Source: a bacterium
GTDB taxonomy: Bacteria; Chloroflexota; Anaerolineae; Caldilineales; Caldilineaceae
Length of the DNA: 64,000 bases
Direction: 5' to 3'
Assembly: GCA_016124945.1 (NCBI GenBank)
Contig: WGMT01000011.1
Coordinates: 52,568-116,567 of the forward strand
Part shown: piece after piece, positions 9,241-18,739 of the stretch
Numbering within the stretch: position 1 is the first letter of the stretch
How the letters are laid out: the number at the start of each line of letters is the position of its first letter
Made by a program: the position numbers and the translations under genes
Notes under the pieces: model-generated
What the model saw: only the letters and a program-made list of their open reading frames with translations
Databases searched by the model: none
What the model was told of the DNA's origin: nothing

Positions 9241-10416
9241 ATGATCGCAAACCCCAAGCACAATCGACCCGACCTTTCGTCCGTCTTGCTGGTTCTTCCT
9301 CGACCTTCACGTTTGCTTCCAATCCTTTCAACTTTGATCGCAATTTTTCTCGCCGGCTGTACCGTACAGCCAACCAGCGTTAGCGACATCTTTCCGTTGT
9401 TGCCGGCGGCCTTCGGCGATGCGCCGCCACCCGGTATTCAGGTGTTGCTGGAAGAAGAGCGCGCCCGCCTCTTGGGCCTTGACGCCGACACTGCCGAATT
9501 AGACGACAGCATAAACCCGCCCAGTGTCACGGCGCTGGAGCCGCAAACAGCCGCCCGTGAAATTGATCTGTCCGCAGTCGATCCGGCTACCAGTGATCTG
9601 CCGCTGTTGACGGTAAGCAATCGCAGCGTCAATGTGCGCAGTGGCCCGGGGCTGAGTTTCGACGTAGTCGCCGGTGCGCAACAAGGACGGATCTTCGAAG
9701 CGCTGGGCCGCAGCGAAGACAACAATTGGTGGCGCATCTGCTGTGTGCGCGGCCCCGAAGACGATGCAGATGAAGCCACCTTACAAGCGTGGATTTCTAC
9801 AGTGGTGGTCACCGCCAATGACGTCGCCCAAGATCTGTCGATTATCGGCGCAGTCTTCCCCAACGATCTTCAGGCGGAATGGGCTGTCGGCTACGCCTGT
9901 GGCTCAGAGCGCTGCGAAGTCGTCCGCTGCGACGGTTCTATTGTTGCCGACGTCCGCTCTGCGGACGATCCCAAGTGGCTCGAAATCGAGCGCAGAATCA
10001 CGTGGGCCGACGCCTGTGGCGAAAATTCCACCTGGCTACATCAAATCGACCGCATTGCCGGCACCGAGCGCTACGAAAACACCGCCGATCTCTTCCTCTT
10101 CAATTTCTGGGGAGGAGTCGAACCTGGGCCGGTGAATAGCATTTTCGCACTGAACGACAACGCTCAGGTGAAAACCTGGTGTAGCGACGAACAGGAAGTG
10201 GACCTCGACGAAGGGAACGGCTGGTCGGCGCGCTACAACGGCGTGACCTGTCACGATGTGCGGACGGGGATGCTGCTGTCGATGAAATACACCAAACGCT
10301 GGCTCTTTACCGGCACCTTCGACGGCGAAGCCTACGAAGAAGCCTACTTCGGGGATTACGAGGTGTACGAGGTGCGGCTGGTGGATACGAACGTAGAACT
10401 CGATGAAGTCGAGTAG
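9241..10416 (+). CDS. Lipoprotein with an SH3-like domain
   Basis: The start at 9241 gives a 391-residue product with a hydrophobic stretch ending in FLAGC, a lipobox near residue 40. The N-terminal region before it is long for a signal peptide and no good ribosome binding site is visible, so the true start may be a GTG or TTG nearer the hydrophobic stretch. Residues about 130-190 look like a bacterial SH3 domain (SNRSVNVRSGPGLSFDVVAG, then NNWWRICC). The rest (to residue 391) is cysteine- and tryptophan-rich and not recognised. It ends in an acidic tail. SH3b domains often bind cell-wall peptides or glycans, so an envelope-surface role is plausible. It is convergent with trmFO across a perfect hairpin. 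Confidence 0.7.
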   Translation: MIANPKHNRPDLSSVLLVLPRPSRLLPILSTLIAIFLAGCTVQPTSVSDIFPLLPAAFGDAPPPGIQVLLEEERARLLGLDADTAELDDSINPPSVTALEPQTAAREIDLSAVDPATSDLPLLTVSNRSVNVRSGPGLSFDVVAGAQQGRIFEALGRSEDNNWWRICCVRGPEDDADEATLQAWISTVVVTANDVAQDLSIIGAVFPNDLQAEWAVGYACGSERCEVVRCDGSIVADVRSADDPKWLEIERRITWADACGENSTWLHQIDRIAGTERYENTADLFLFNFWGGVEPGPVNSIFALNDNAQVKTWCSDEQEVDLDEGNGWSARYNGVTCHDVRTGMLLSMKYTKRWLFTGTFDGEAYEEAYFGDYEVYEVRLVDTNVELDEVE

Positions 10417-10420
10417 CAAT

Positions 10421-10482
10421 GAATGAAGAATAAAGAATGGGTAGAGGAAGAATTGCCTCTACCCATTCTTTATTCTTCATTC
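10421..10482. terminator. Perfect 27-bp inverted repeat, bidirectional terminator
   Basis: Bases 10421-10447 are exactly complementary to 10456-10482 with an 8-nt loop. The arm begins GAATGAAGAATAAAGAATGG, an AT-rich dispersed text. It sits between the convergent SH3 lipoprotein and trmFO genes and ends 5 bp from the trmFO stop. Confidence 0.7.
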
Positions 10483-10487
10483 ACTAT

Positions 10488-11858
10488 TTACACCCCAACC
10501 ATCTCCTCTGCAAACTGAATCGCCTCAAACCCAGCATTTTCTAACACCATCTTGTGCGCGGCAGCGGCACGTTCGGCGTAGACGCCGTAGCGTTGTTGTT
10601 TGCCGCGTACACGCTTTTCTAGATCGGGCAGAAGGCCCATGTTGGCTTTCATGGGCTGGAAGTTGTCGGCGTCGGCGTGGGTGATGTAGTAGAGCAGCGC
10701 GCCCATCATCGACTCGCGTGGCAATTCAAGCAGTGGACGCCCTTCGAGCAGGCGCACCATGTTGACGCCCGCCACCAGGCCACCCATGGTGCTGCCCACG
10801 TAGCCTTCCGTCCCCGTGATTTGGCCGGCGAAGAAGAGATCGGGGCGTTCCTTGAATTGGAGCGTGGGGTTGAGCAGCGTGGGGCTGTTGATAAAGGTGT
10901 TGCGGTGCATCTGCCCCAGGCGAATGAACTCAGCCTCGGCCAGGCCAGGGATCATCTGTAAGATCTCGGCCTGTGCGCCCCATTTAATGTTGGTTTGGAA
11001 GCCGACCATGTTGTAGAGCGTGCCGGCGACGTTGTCCTGGCGCAGTTGCACCACCGCGTGAGGACGGCGTCCCGTGCGCGGATCCGTGAGGCCGACGGGC
11101 CGCATTGGGCCGAATGCCAACGAATCCACGCCGCGCCCGGCCAGCACTTCAATGGGCATACAGCCCTCAAAGTAGCGTTCCAATTCGGCGTCGGCCCCCT
11201 TCAACTCGATCTTGGGTGCGTCCACCACCGCCTGCACAAACGCCTCGTACTCTTCTTTGTTGAACGGACAGTTGATGTAATCGCCCTCTTCCGGCCCTTC
11301 GCCTGAGTCGCGATCCCAGCGGCTCTGGCGGAAGGCGATGGTCATGTCGATGCTCTCAGCTGTCACAATCGGGGCCATGGCATCGTAGAAATAGAGGTAG
11401 CGACCGGTTAGATTTTGCACTTCGGCGGTGAGCGCCGGGCTGGTCAGCGGCCCCGTCGCCAGGATCGTCGGCCCGGCGGGGATGGTGGTAACCTCATCGC
11501 GTACCAGTTCGATGTTGGGGTGGCTGCCGATCTTTTCGGTCACATCCTGGGCGAACTCATCGCGGCCTACAGCCAGGGCTTGACCGGCGGGCAGTGCGTG
11601 TTTGAAGGCGGTGCGGATGATCATACTGCCCATCGCCTGCATCTCGTTTTTTAAGATGCCCAGGGCGCGATCGGGCAAGGTGCTGCCCATGCTATTGCTA
11701 CACACCAGTTCGGCCAGATGGTCAGTGATGTGTGCCGGCGTCTCTCGTTTGGGGCGCATCTCGAAGAGGCGAACCTTGTGTCCGCGTTCGGCGATCTGCC
11801 AGGCCGCTTCGGTGCCCGCCAGCCCACCGCCCACAATCGTCACCTGTTTCTGCTGCAT
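10488..11858 (-). CDS. trmFO: Methylenetetrahydrofolate-tRNA-(uracil-54-C5)-methyltransferase TrmFO
   Basis: TrmFO makes ribothymidine at position 54 of the tRNA T-loop using methylenetetrahydrofolate and FADH2. The 456-residue product has the usual length and the family hallmarks: [17 protein letters not shown] (FAD-binding, residues 5-21), the region with [19 protein letters not shown] and a long conserved C-terminal half ([25 protein letters not shown]). The start at 11858 was chosen because GAGGAGG precedes it and because residues further upstream are not family-like. A hairpin followed by eight T residues lies in its leader. Housekeeping gene; confidence is high. Confidence 0.95.
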   Translation of the reverse strand: MQQKQVTIVGGGLAGTEAAWQIAERGHKVRLFEMRPKRETPAHITDHLAELVCSNSMGSTLPDRALGILKNEMQAMGSMIIRTAFKHALPAGQALAVGRDEFAQDVTEKIGSHPNIELVRDEVTTIPAGPTILATGPLTSPALTAEVQNLTGRYLYFYDAMAPIVTAESIDMTIAFRQSRWDRDSGEGPEEGDYINCPFNKEEYEAFVQAVVDAPKIELKGADAELERYFEGCMPIEVLAGRGVDSLAFGPMRPVGLTDPRTGRRPHAVVQLRQDNVAGTLYNMVGFQTNIKWGAQAEILQMIPGLAEAEFIRLGQMHRNTFINSPTLLNPTLQFKERPDLFFAGQITGTEGYVGSTMGGLVAGVNMVRLLEGRPLLELPRESMMGALLYYITHADADNFQPMKANMGLLPDLEKRVRGKQQRYGVYAERAAAAHKMVLENAGFEAIQFAEEMVGV

Positions 11859-12182
11859 CGGTCCCTCCTCAAAAAAAATGAAGGGCTGCTGCCCTCCAGA
11901 AAAGTCTCTCTGTTCGTTGGGTGGCATTTATTCTAGCAAAGCGGCGTTGACGGGTCAAAGAGATCGTGGTGCGTAGCGCGTGGTGCGTCTACCGGTAGAG
12001 TATGTTGGTGCGACATTGGAAATTCTCTGTTTTAGGTGCAAGATATTGACGCCAATACAGGAACCACACCCTCCATCGGTACACGCACTACGTACCACGA
12101 TTGCCTGAACACTCCCCAACCCGCTACAATAACCCTACTTTTTCATCATTCTTTATTCATCTCTACCCCGGGGAGTAAGGCG
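11859..12182. other. Divergent leader region of trmFO and pdp
   Basis: This 324-bp gap holds the leaders of two divergent housekeeping genes. Besides the trmFO leader hairpin there is CGTAGCGCGTGGTGCG-like text near 11971-11990 and an AT-rich stretch near 12135-12165. No firm promoter could be assigned. Confidence 0.4.
11871..11895 (-). terminator. Terminator-like hairpin in the trmFO leader (possible attenuator)
   Basis: Read on the reverse strand, AGGGC-AGCA-GCCCT is followed by TCA and then eight T residues, the layout of an intrinsic terminator. It ends only about 12 nt before the trmFO start codon, and its T tract runs into the ribosome binding site. It could attenuate trmFO or stop an upstream transcript. 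Confidence 0.5.
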
Positions 12183-13511
12183 ATGAAGCTGAACCCAGTC
12201 GATCTGATCATCAAGAAACGAGACGGCGGCGAGCACAGCCGCGAGGAATTGCGCGCCCTCATCGGCGGCATTGTGGACGAGTCTCTGCCCGACTATCAAC
12301 TGGCGGCGTGGGCGATGGCCGTCTTCTTCCGCGGCATGACCGACGCCGAGATCACCGAGTTGACGCTGGCCATGGCCGAAAGCGGAGACACCCTCGATCT
12401 CCACGATGCCGTGCCTGCCGGCGCGCTGATTGTGGACAAACACTCCAGCGGCGGCGTTGGTGACAAGACCACGCTGGCGGTTGGTCCAATCGCGGCGGCG
12501 TGTGGCCTGCCTGTGGGCAAGATGAGCGGGCGCGGCCTCAGCTTCACCGGCGGCACCATCGACAAACTCGAAAGCATCCGCGGCTGGCAGGCCGAACTGG
12601 ACGAACCGCGCTTCCGCCGTCAACTGCGCGAGATTGGGCTGGTGGTGGCGGCGCAAACCGCCGACCTCGCCCCGGCAGACAAACACCTTTACGCCCTGCG
12701 CGACGTCACCGGCACTGTCAATTCGCTGCCGCTGATTGCGGCCAGCATCATGAGCAAGAAGTTGGCCGCCGGGGCCGATGCCATTGTCCTCGATGTGAAG
12801 TGCGGGCGTGGCGCCTTCATGGAAACGCTGGACGATGCCCGGGAATTGGCGCGGCTGATGGTCGCCATCGGCGACGGTGCCGGCCGCGCGGTGACGGCGT
12901 TGATCACGGCCATGGAGCAGCCGTTGGGCCGCGCCGTAGGCAACGCCCTCGAAGTAGCAGAGGCCATCGCCACCCTGCACGGCAATGGCCCCGCCGATTT
13001 TCAGGAACTGGTAGAGCAGGTCTCCGCCGAAATGGTGGTGTTGGGGCATCGGCACAACGTGGATCGGTCCGCTGCGCTAGGCCAGGTGCAGGAAGTGATC
13101 CGTTCCGGTGCAGCGTTGGACAAACTGCGCGCCTTCGTGGCGGCACAGGGTGGCGACGTGGCCCAGATCGATGATCCGTCCTTGTTGCCGTCTGCGCCGG
13201 TGGTGGTGCCTGTCCCCGCGCCGGTTGCGGGTGTGGTCACCGCCATTGACGCCCGCGAAATCGGCCTCACCGTCGTCGCTTTGGGTGGTGGACGTCGCGC
13301 CAAGGGCGCTCCGATTGATCACCGGGTGGGGGTGATGTGTGATGCCAAAGTAGGTGGCGTGGTAGAAGTCGGCGCGCCGCTGGCCTGGGTCCATGCCGCC
13401 GATGAGGGGATCGCGCAGACAGCCGTAGCGCGGGTGCAGGCGGCTTATGCGATTGGCGCAGGAAGAGAAACCGTAGGGTCAATTGTCTTGGAGCGGGTGG
13501 CGTCGCGGTGA
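12183..13511 (+). CDS. pdp: Pyrimidine-nucleoside phosphorylase
   Basis: The 442-residue protein is a family 3 glycosyltransferase-type nucleoside phosphorylase, which splits uridine or thymidine with phosphate into base and (deoxy)ribose-1-phosphate. It shows the phosphate-binding [10 protein letters not shown] (residues 86-95), the conserved [16 protein letters not shown] (116-131) and VKCGRGAFM, with the C-terminal domain typical of Pdp/DeoA. A longer upstream frame is open, but GGGAG before the ATG at 12183 fixes the start and the family normally begins here. The 3' end overlaps the convergent DUF4832 gene by 33 bp. Confidence 0.93.
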   Translation: MKLNPVDLIIKKRDGGEHSREELRALIGGIVDESLPDYQLAAWAMAVFFRGMTDAEITELTLAMAESGDTLDLHDAVPAGALIVDKHSSGGVGDKTTLAVGPIAAACGLPVGKMSGRGLSFTGGTIDKLESIRGWQAELDEPRFRRQLREIGLVVAAQTADLAPADKHLYALRDVTGTVNSLPLIAASIMSKKLAAGADAIVLDVKCGRGAFMETLDDARELARLMVAIGDGAGRAVTALITAMEQPLGRAVGNALEVAEAIATLHGNGPADFQELVEQVSAEMVVLGHRHNVDRSAALGQVQEVIRSGAALDKLRAFVAAQGGDVAQIDDPSLLPSAPVVVPVPAPVAGVVTAIDAREIGLTVVALGGGRRAKGAPIDHRVGVMCDAKVGGVVEVGAPLAWVHAADEGIAQTAVARVQAAYAIGAGRETVGSIVLERVASR

Positions 13512-15074
13512 AGGCCAATCACCAAATTCCTCTGATTTTTCCAAACTCGGCAAGTAGATTTGGCCGCCAACAGTTTCTTTAACGTTCAGCGTGTGGAGCA
13601 GCCGATTGACGCCGCGTTCGCTGTCCCAGGTATCGGCGTTGGCGAAGCGGACGGCATAGCCTGGATTGTGCGCTAGGGTTGTGTCGGCATCGGGGATGTG
13701 CAGCGCCAGATCGTAATCGCCCAGCGGCAGATCCGCGGGGACGGTGAGGGTTTCGTCGATGCGCAGTAGTGCGCCGGGTACCCACTGGCGCAGATCGCTG
13801 TTGAGACCCAAGGTGTAGACATCGCCGCTAGCTGTGTGGCGCAACACTAGTTCGATAGGACGCGGATTGACCGGCGCAGCGAAACCCTCGTTTTCCAGAT
13901 CAATCGCGATGGAGAGCGCCGCACCCGGCTGCGTGGACGAAGGAAAGAGTCCTTGCTTGAGCACCAACCGATAGCCCAATCGCCGTTCGATTTCGGCGAA
14001 GCACCCTTCTGTTTGCCACCCGGCAAGGATCTCTTCGTGGAACTCCCAATTGAGATAGCTCCAGTGGAAGCGCTCCAGTTCGGCCAGGGCGGTGGCGCAT
14101 TGGGATCGGGGTGGGTTGGGATTGCAGCTTTCCCCGCCCAGGGGCAGGGAGCGTGTCTGCTCGGCCAGATAGGCTTTGTCAGCTTCAATTTGATCGGCTC
14201 GGTAGGTGCCGAAGTCGGTGTCGCTTGCCAGGAAACAGTCGTTGTGGAAGCCGGTGTGGGCGGCATTGGTGGCCTGGTCGCCGGTTGGGCTGTCACCGAA
14301 CATGGCCGGTTTGGCGAAAGGATAGCGGAGCGCCACCGTGCGCGTGATCGGTACAGCGTTGAGCAGCGCCGTCAACACGTCAAGGCGTCGAGTATATTGG
14401 GCGGGTGAAACAACCCACGGCGTTTCCGGTTCGTCTACAAAGTGATCGGTGTAGTACCACTCCCCCCACACCCCAATGAAGCCTGCCTGCACGAAAGCGA
14501 TGACATCGGCGTTGTTGCGCAAAATTGGCGTAAGTTGCCTGATGTGTGCTTCGACACGCTCTTTGTCGGCGTCGCCGAAAGGAGGCGTTTCACCGCGCTG
14601 GGTGGGATCGTCATCGGTGTAGGCGAAGCGCAGAATGCACTTAAGCCCGGCATTTCGGACGGCGTTGAGCTTGTCCTGAACGTGTGCAAGGAATGGGTCG
14701 CTGATGGGGCTGTTGACGAAGGTATCGAGGTAGTGGATGCAGTAGAGCAGGCGGATGCCATCGTTGAAGTAGCCGGCCAGCAGATCTATGTCATAGTTGA
14801 CGGCGGCACTGCTACGCGTTTCAACATAGCGGTAGAATCCCCGTTCAGGATTCGGGACCGTTTCATCTGTCGGCGCATAGAGCACCGTGGCGCGGTGACC
14901 TACTGGTTTTACCACAGACAGAGGACGCTTGACAACCATGCCCGTCGCCGCGCCTTGCTGGAAGTTTTCTTCCATCCACACGTTGTTTTGAGCAATTCCA
15001 AGCAGCGAAAGCAATACTGCGCCCAAGACGACAATCACCAGTTCGAGGCGCAGCGTAGGCCAACGAAAGCGCAT
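13479..15074 (-). CDS. Exported DUF4874/DUF4832 protein with an internal LP motif near the C-terminus
   Basis: The 531-residue protein has one N-terminal membrane helix or signal anchor ([19 protein letters not shown]). An extracytoplasmic region of the DUF4874 plus DUF4832 type follows: [49 protein letters not shown], then a beta-rich C-terminal domain. Such proteins look like TIM-barrel, glycoside-hydrolase-like surface proteins; no enzymatic activity is established to my knowledge. Near the end it carries [12 protein letters not shown], matching the C-terminal motif of two other exported proteins here, followed by about 20 further residues that overlap the 3' end of pdp. The start at 15074 has AGGAGA six bases upstream. 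Confidence 0.8.
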   Translation of the reverse strand: MRFRWPTLRLELVIVVLGAVLLSLLGIAQNNVWMEENFQQGAATGMVVKRPLSVVKPVGHRATVLYAPTDETVPNPERGFYRYVETRSSAAVNYDIDLLAGYFNDGIRLLYCIHYLDTFVNSPISDPFLAHVQDKLNAVRNAGLKCILRFAYTDDDPTQRGETPPFGDADKERVEAHIRQLTPILRNNADVIAFVQAGFIGVWGEWYYTDHFVDEPETPWVVSPAQYTRRLDVLTALLNAVPITRTVALRYPFAKPAMFGDSPTGDQATNAAHTGFHNDCFLASDTDFGTYRADQIEADKAYLAEQTRSLPLGGESCNPNPPRSQCATALAELERFHWSYLNWEFHEEILAGWQTEGCFAEIERRLGYRLVLKQGLFPSSTQPGAALSIAIDLENEGFAAPVNPRPIELVLRHTASGDVYTLGLNSDLRQWVPGALLRIDETLTVPADLPLGDYDLALHIPDADTTLAHNPGYAVRFANADTWDSERGVNRLLHTLNVKETVGGQIYLPSLEKSEEFGDWPSPRRHPLQDN

Positions 15075-15388
15075 AGGGTCTCCTGGGGTGTGCAACAATG
15101 TAGTTTGCGATGACCAGGCTGGGGCTCCACCTATTGTAATCTATCCGTGCAGTTTCGCATACAGCTAAAAGAGAGGCAAAATCCGGGCGTGTCACCATCT
15201 TGAGATGAACAGTGGCTGGCACTGTGGTAGTGTCAAGATTGAATTACATCCCCGCAAACTTGTGGCACTTTTTCTGTAGCGTTAGCTGTCGTATACTTTT
15301 CGTACACACCTCACCCACACTCTGCTTGCATCAATCGGCGTCTTAATCAATCTGCAAACTGACCGGCATCCGTGCCTAGGAGCTGACC
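15075..15388. other. Divergent promoter region
   Basis: This 314-bp region lies between the DUF4832 gene and the first amidohydrolase. It contains a degenerate copy of the AGTGCC palindrome (ACAGTG-GCTGG-CACTGT, 15209-15225). TCGTATACTTTTCGTAC near 15291 may be a promoter or operator element, but no clear -35/-10 pair is visible. Nothing is encoded. Confidence 0.4.
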
Positions 15389-16513
15389 ATGTCAATTCAG
15401 GGTTCGTCTATTTGGGGTTTGCAGCCTGTGATTGACTGCGATTTGCACAATACGCTACCTTCGTTGACGGCGCTCTACCCCTACTTGCCTGACTTTTGGG
15501 TGGATTACTGCAACGAGTCTGCTTTTCGTGAGCCGGATGCCGACGACTACCCGCCCGGTTCGCCCCTCACCACGCGCCCGGGCACGCAACCGAAGTCCAG
15601 CGTGCCGGCCGGTTCGGATCTCGATCTCCTGCGCCGACAGGTACTGGATGCGTTTCCTGTGGCGATGGGTGTTCTCAACTGCGCCTACCGAGTGAGCAGC
15701 GTCCACAACCAGGATCTGGCCGCAGCATTGGCCACTGCCATCAACCGCTGGCAGATCGACGAATGGCTCAACAAGGAACCGCGCCTGCGCGCTTCGCTGG
15801 TGGTGCCAAGCCAGAACCCACAATTGGCGGCAGAAGAGATCGAGCGCTTTGGTGATCATCCCGGTTTCGTGCAGGTAGTGCTGCCTGTCCGCTCTGAGGC
15901 ACCCTACGGCAACCGCCGCTACGATCCGATCTTTGCCGCCGCTGTGCGCCATGACCTTGTGATCGGCATCCAGTATGGCGGCGCGCCGGGGCATCCGTCC
16001 ACGCCGTCGGGGTGGGCGATGACCTACCTCGAAGAATATGCAGGCATGTCGTCGGTTTTTCAGTCGCAGGTGATGAGCCTGATCATCGAAGGCGCGTTTG
16101 ATCGCTTCCCTGGCTTGCGCGTCTCGCTGATCGAAGGGGGCTTCACCTGGCTGCCCTCGCTCATGTGGCGGCTTGACAAAGAGTGGAAAGGCCTGCGCTA
16201 CAACACGCCCTGGGTGAAGCGCCTACCTTCAGATTACATGCGTCAGCATATCCGTCTCACCACCCAGCCCCTGGACGCGCCCGCCGATCTCGAACAACTG
16301 CGCCAGATCCTCGAACAGATTGAATCTGATGAAATGCTTCTCTTCGCCACCGACTACCCCCATTACCAATTCGACGCGCCGGAGGACGCATGGCCACTGG
16401 CGCTGGACGAAAGGACGTTGGCAAAGATTCTACATGGGAATGCGCAGGCGTGGTATAGGTTGGGGATTAGGGACTGGGGACCGGGGACTGGAGAGACGAC
16501 GTGGTGCCGTTAA
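15389..16513 (+). CDS. Amidohydrolase_2-family metal-dependent hydrolase, paralog 1 (metal-site His replaced by Gln)
   Basis: This 374-residue TIM-barrel protein is of the amidohydrolase_2/ACMSD-like group, which hydrolyses or decarboxylates aromatic or related acids using one metal. It has the N-terminal VIDCDLHN (D18, H20) and the late FATDYPHYQFD with the catalytic aspartate. The next gene is a paralog with the same plan. At the mid-barrel site, paralog 2 has GIHFGG while this protein has GIQYGG (Q195), so a likely metal ligand or catalytic histidine is missing. Activity may be altered. The last 16 residues (GIRDWGPGTGETTWCR) are encoded by low-complexity repeat text (GGGACTGGGGACCGGGGACT) and look acquired. 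A usable AGGAG lies before the ATG. Confidence 0.8.
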   Translation: MSIQGSSIWGLQPVIDCDLHNTLPSLTALYPYLPDFWVDYCNESAFREPDADDYPPGSPLTTRPGTQPKSSVPAGSDLDLLRRQVLDAFPVAMGVLNCAYRVSSVHNQDLAAALATAINRWQIDEWLNKEPRLRASLVVPSQNPQLAAEEIERFGDHPGFVQVVLPVRSEAPYGNRRYDPIFAAAVRHDLVIGIQYGGAPGHPSTPSGWAMTYLEEYAGMSSVFQSQVMSLIIEGAFDRFPGLRVSLIEGGFTWLPSLMWRLDKEWKGLRYNTPWVKRLPSDYMRQHIRLTTQPLDAPADLEQLRQILEQIESDEMLLFATDYPHYQFDAPEDAWPLALDERTLAKILHGNAQAWYRLGIRDWGPGTGETTWCR

Positions 16514-16613
16514 CGAACGATTGGATACGGCAACAACTGGCTCAAGCGCAACAACCAATTCAAGATAAAATGTAGGCTGAACACGTGCAAACCTGCAACG
16601 TCAGGAGGCTACA

Positions 16614-17720
16614 ATGACCGAACTCACCGCAACTCGTCAGGCCGAAGCAAGCGCGGATCGTCGCGTCTCGGTGATCGATTGTGACATTCACAATGCCATG
16701 CCCAACAACGAGACGCTCTACAAATACCTGTCGCCGCGCTGGCGACGCTACCACGAGATGATGGGGCTACGCGGACATGTAGGATCGTCCTATCCACGCG
16801 CCATGCCCAATGCCTCTCGCCACGACGCGTGGCCGCCGTCGGGGTTGCCGCCGGGTGGGGATCTTGATTTTATGCGCACACAGTTGCTCGACGCCTGGGA
16901 TCTGGAGCTTGGCATCCTCAACTGTCTTTTCGGCGCGGGTGGGGCCACCAACCCGTCCTTTGCGGCGGCGTTGTCTTCCGCGGTGAACGATTGGCAGATC
17001 GCCGAGTGGCTGGAACCCGAACCGCGTTTGCGCGCCTCGCTCATCGTCCCCTACGAGGACGGCGCCGCCGCCGCCGCCGAAATTGACCGTGTGGGCGATC
17101 ACCCCGGCTACGTTCAGGTGCTCCTCGTGGTGCGCACCCGAGAGCCGTTGGGCCACCGCAAGTATTGGAAGATGTACGAGGCCGCCGTGCGCCACAACCT
17201 GCCCATCGGCATCCACTTCGGCGGTGCCGGCGGTGGGCCTATCACCGGTACCGGCTGGCCTTCGCATTACATTGAGGATCACGCGGGCATGCCGCAGGCT
17301 TTCCAGCCCCAGGTCATCAGCCTGGTGACGGAAGGTGTCTTCGAGCATTTTCCCACCCTGAAAATTGTGCTCATTGAAGGTGGCTTCGCCTGGATGCCGC
17401 CGCTCATGTGGCGGCTTGATCAGGCCTGGCGTCGGCTTAAAGAAGAGACACCCTACCTCACCCGTCTGCCTTCGGAGATTATCCGAGAACACTTTTGGCT
17501 GACGACCCAGCCCATTGAGGAACCGCCGCAGCCCCGCTTCTTCACTCAATTGCTGGCGCAAATGGACATGAACGATCGCCTCATGTTCGCCACCGACTAT
17601 CCCCACTGGGACTTCGACGCGCCGGATCGGGCGTTGCCGTCCTCGGTGTCGGCGGACGTGCGCTCAGAGATCCTGGCGGGGAATGCGCGGCGGTTGTACG
17701 GATTGGTCACTGGCGCGTAG
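16614..17720 (+). CDS. Amidohydrolase_2-family metal-dependent hydrolase, paralog 2
   Basis: The 368-residue protein is clearly related along its whole length to the preceding gene product (shared WQI-EWL, PRLRASL, GDHPG-VQV and TQP segments). It keeps the metal and catalytic positions: VIDCDIHN (D24, H26), GIHFGG (H201), FEHFPTLKIVLIEGGFAW and FATDYPHWDFD. ACMSD-like decarboxylases and aromatic-acid hydrolases share this architecture; the substrate cannot be read. AGGAGG precedes the ATG. Its TAG stop is part of a perfect 34-bp inverted repeat. A Rieske ferredoxin follows, which fits a small aromatic or sugar-acid catabolic unit, though that link is inference. Confidence 0.85.
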   Translation: MTELTATRQAEASADRRVSVIDCDIHNAMPNNETLYKYLSPRWRRYHEMMGLRGHVGSSYPRAMPNASRHDAWPPSGLPPGGDLDFMRTQLLDAWDLELGILNCLFGAGGATNPSFAAALSSAVNDWQIAEWLEPEPRLRASLIVPYEDGAAAAAEIDRVGDHPGYVQVLLVVRTREPLGHRKYWKMYEAAVRHNLPIGIHFGGAGGGPITGTGWPSHYIEDHAGMPQAFQPQVISLVTEGVFEHFPTLKIVLIEGGFAWMPPLMWRLDQAWRRLKEETPYLTRLPSEIIREHFWLTTQPIEEPPQPRFFTQLLAQMDMNDRLMFATDYPHWDFDAPDRALPSSVSADVRSEILAGNARRLYGLVTGA

Positions 17721-17789
17721 GGGTTTGCATGGGCGGAAGGATCCCTCGCTTCATTAGCGAGGGATCCTTCCGCCCATGCAAACCCCTAC
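17717..17789. repeat. Perfect 34-bp inverted repeat with a 5-nt loop
   Basis: Bases 17717-17750 and 17756-17789 are exact complements around TCATT. The arm starts GTAGGGGTTTGCATGGGCGG and contains the stop codon of amidohydrolase paralog 2. So long and perfect a palindrome suggests recent origin or active maintenance. It may act as a terminator, but no T run follows. Confidence 0.75.
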
Positions 17790-17820
17790 ATTCTCTATGT
17801 CGTTACGAATGGACACACAC

Positions 17821-18261
17821 ATGGCCAAACACATCGTCGCCACCGTGGACGAGATTCCACTAGGCGGGCGCAAGATTGTAGAAATCGCAGGCCGCTCTAT
17901 CGGCGTCTTTCATGTAGACAATGGCTACTATGCCATTCGCAACACCTGCCCGCATCAGGGGGGGCCGTTGTGCGAAGGGTTGCTCACGGGCTTCCTCATG
18001 GCCGATGTGCCCGGCGAGTACACCTACACCCGGCGCGGGGAAATTGTGCGCTGCCCCTGGCACGGGTGGGAGTTCGACGTCAAAACCGGCCAATCGTGGT
18101 GGGATCCGGCACGCACACGCGTCCGCAGCTACGAGGTCGCGGTGGGGGAAGTCGACCCGGCCGATGTTGAAAACGGACGCATCAAAGGGCCATACGTGGC
18201 CGAGCACTATGCCGTGAGCATAGAGCAACCCTACGTGCTGGTGGATGTGCCAGGGAGCTGA
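17821..18261 (+). CDS. Rieske [2Fe-2S] ferredoxin-like protein
   Basis: This 146-residue protein carries a complete Rieske cluster site: C43-x-H45 (NTCPHQGGPL) and C78-x2-H81 (RCPWHGWEFD). The family role is electron transfer to oxygenases or reductases. The long insertion between the two halves (ADVPGEYTYTRRGE) and the GGRKIVEIAGRSIGVFHVDN start resemble the stand-alone Rieske proteins of Actinobacteria and Chloroflexi. Upstream in-frame ATGs at 17776 and 17797 lie inside or next to the palindrome, so the start at 17821 or 17809 is more likely; neither has a good ribosome binding site. It is downstream of the two amidohydrolases. A terminator follows the stop. Confidence 0.85.
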   Translation: MAKHIVATVDEIPLGGRKIVEIAGRSIGVFHVDNGYYAIRNTCPHQGGPLCEGLLTGFLMADVPGEYTYTRRGEIVRCPWHGWEFDVKTGQSWWDPARTRVRSYEVAVGEVDPADVENGRIKGPYVAEHYAVSIEQPYVLVDVPGS

Positions 18262-18264
18262 GAC

Positions 18265-18290
18265 CCGCCGGGTTTCAGAAAACCCGGCGG
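18265..18290 (+). terminator. Hairpin after the Rieske gene
   Basis: CCGCCGGGTTT (18265-18275) pairs with AAACCCGGCGG (18280-18290), four bases after the stop codon. The stem is strong with a short loop; the trailing sequence is AT-rich but not a T run. Confidence 0.7.
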
Positions 18291-18412
18291 ATTAATCAAT
18301 CCAACGTCTCCTCCTGCCAATTGAAGAAGGGTTGGTTGCTTGATTTTGGTGTGCTATAGTGCCCTTAAATGCATCTGAAGTGCGTTCGATATCGATGTTT
18401 GGGTCAGGGGAA

Positions 18413-18739
18413 ATGATGACAACGCCAACCACAGTAGACTTACCTGATATTCTGGCAGCGCTGCCTGAATCTGAGCGAGAATCTTTGATTCGCGCCGGCA
18501 TGAATCTTGCTATTCGCGCCCGGATTCAGGAGATCGAGGCAGAACTTAAAGAGGCAATGGCGCAGATCCAACGCTATGAAACGCAGTACCATTGCTCACT
18601 TCGACAGTTTGAAGAAGAACTTCTCCCCAAACTTGATAGCCTAGAAGCCCACGAAGACTACAACGACTGGTTTTTCTGGCAGAGTGTTTACAACGAAAAA
18701 CAGGCCCTTTTTCAAAGCTTTGTGCGCCATGTTGGATAA
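18413..18739 (+). CDS. Small helical protein, first gene of an overlapping pair (possible antitoxin)
   Basis: The 108-residue product is mostly charged helix, with a coiled-coil-like centre (IQEIEAELKEAMAQIQRYE, residues about 44-62) and a C-terminal EAHEDYNDWFFWQSVYNEKQ. The start at 18413 or 18416 follows AGGGG. The stop codon overlaps the next gene by 11 bp, indicating coupled translation. Helical proteins ending in a DYxEWxFW-like segment and overlapping a second small gene occur as toxin-antitoxin-like pairs of the DUF6516/TumE type. I recognise this resemblance only loosely, so the function stays open. Confidence 0.55.
   Translation: MMTTPTTVDLPDILAALPESERESLIRAGMNLAIRARIQEIEAELKEAMAQIQRYETQYHCSLRQFEEELLPKLDSLEAHEDYNDWFFWQSVYNEKQALFQSFVRHVG

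Noticed and set aside
17717..17789. Ends of an insertion sequence
   Set aside because: The two arms are only five bases apart and no transposase is nearby; it is a hairpin, not two element ends.
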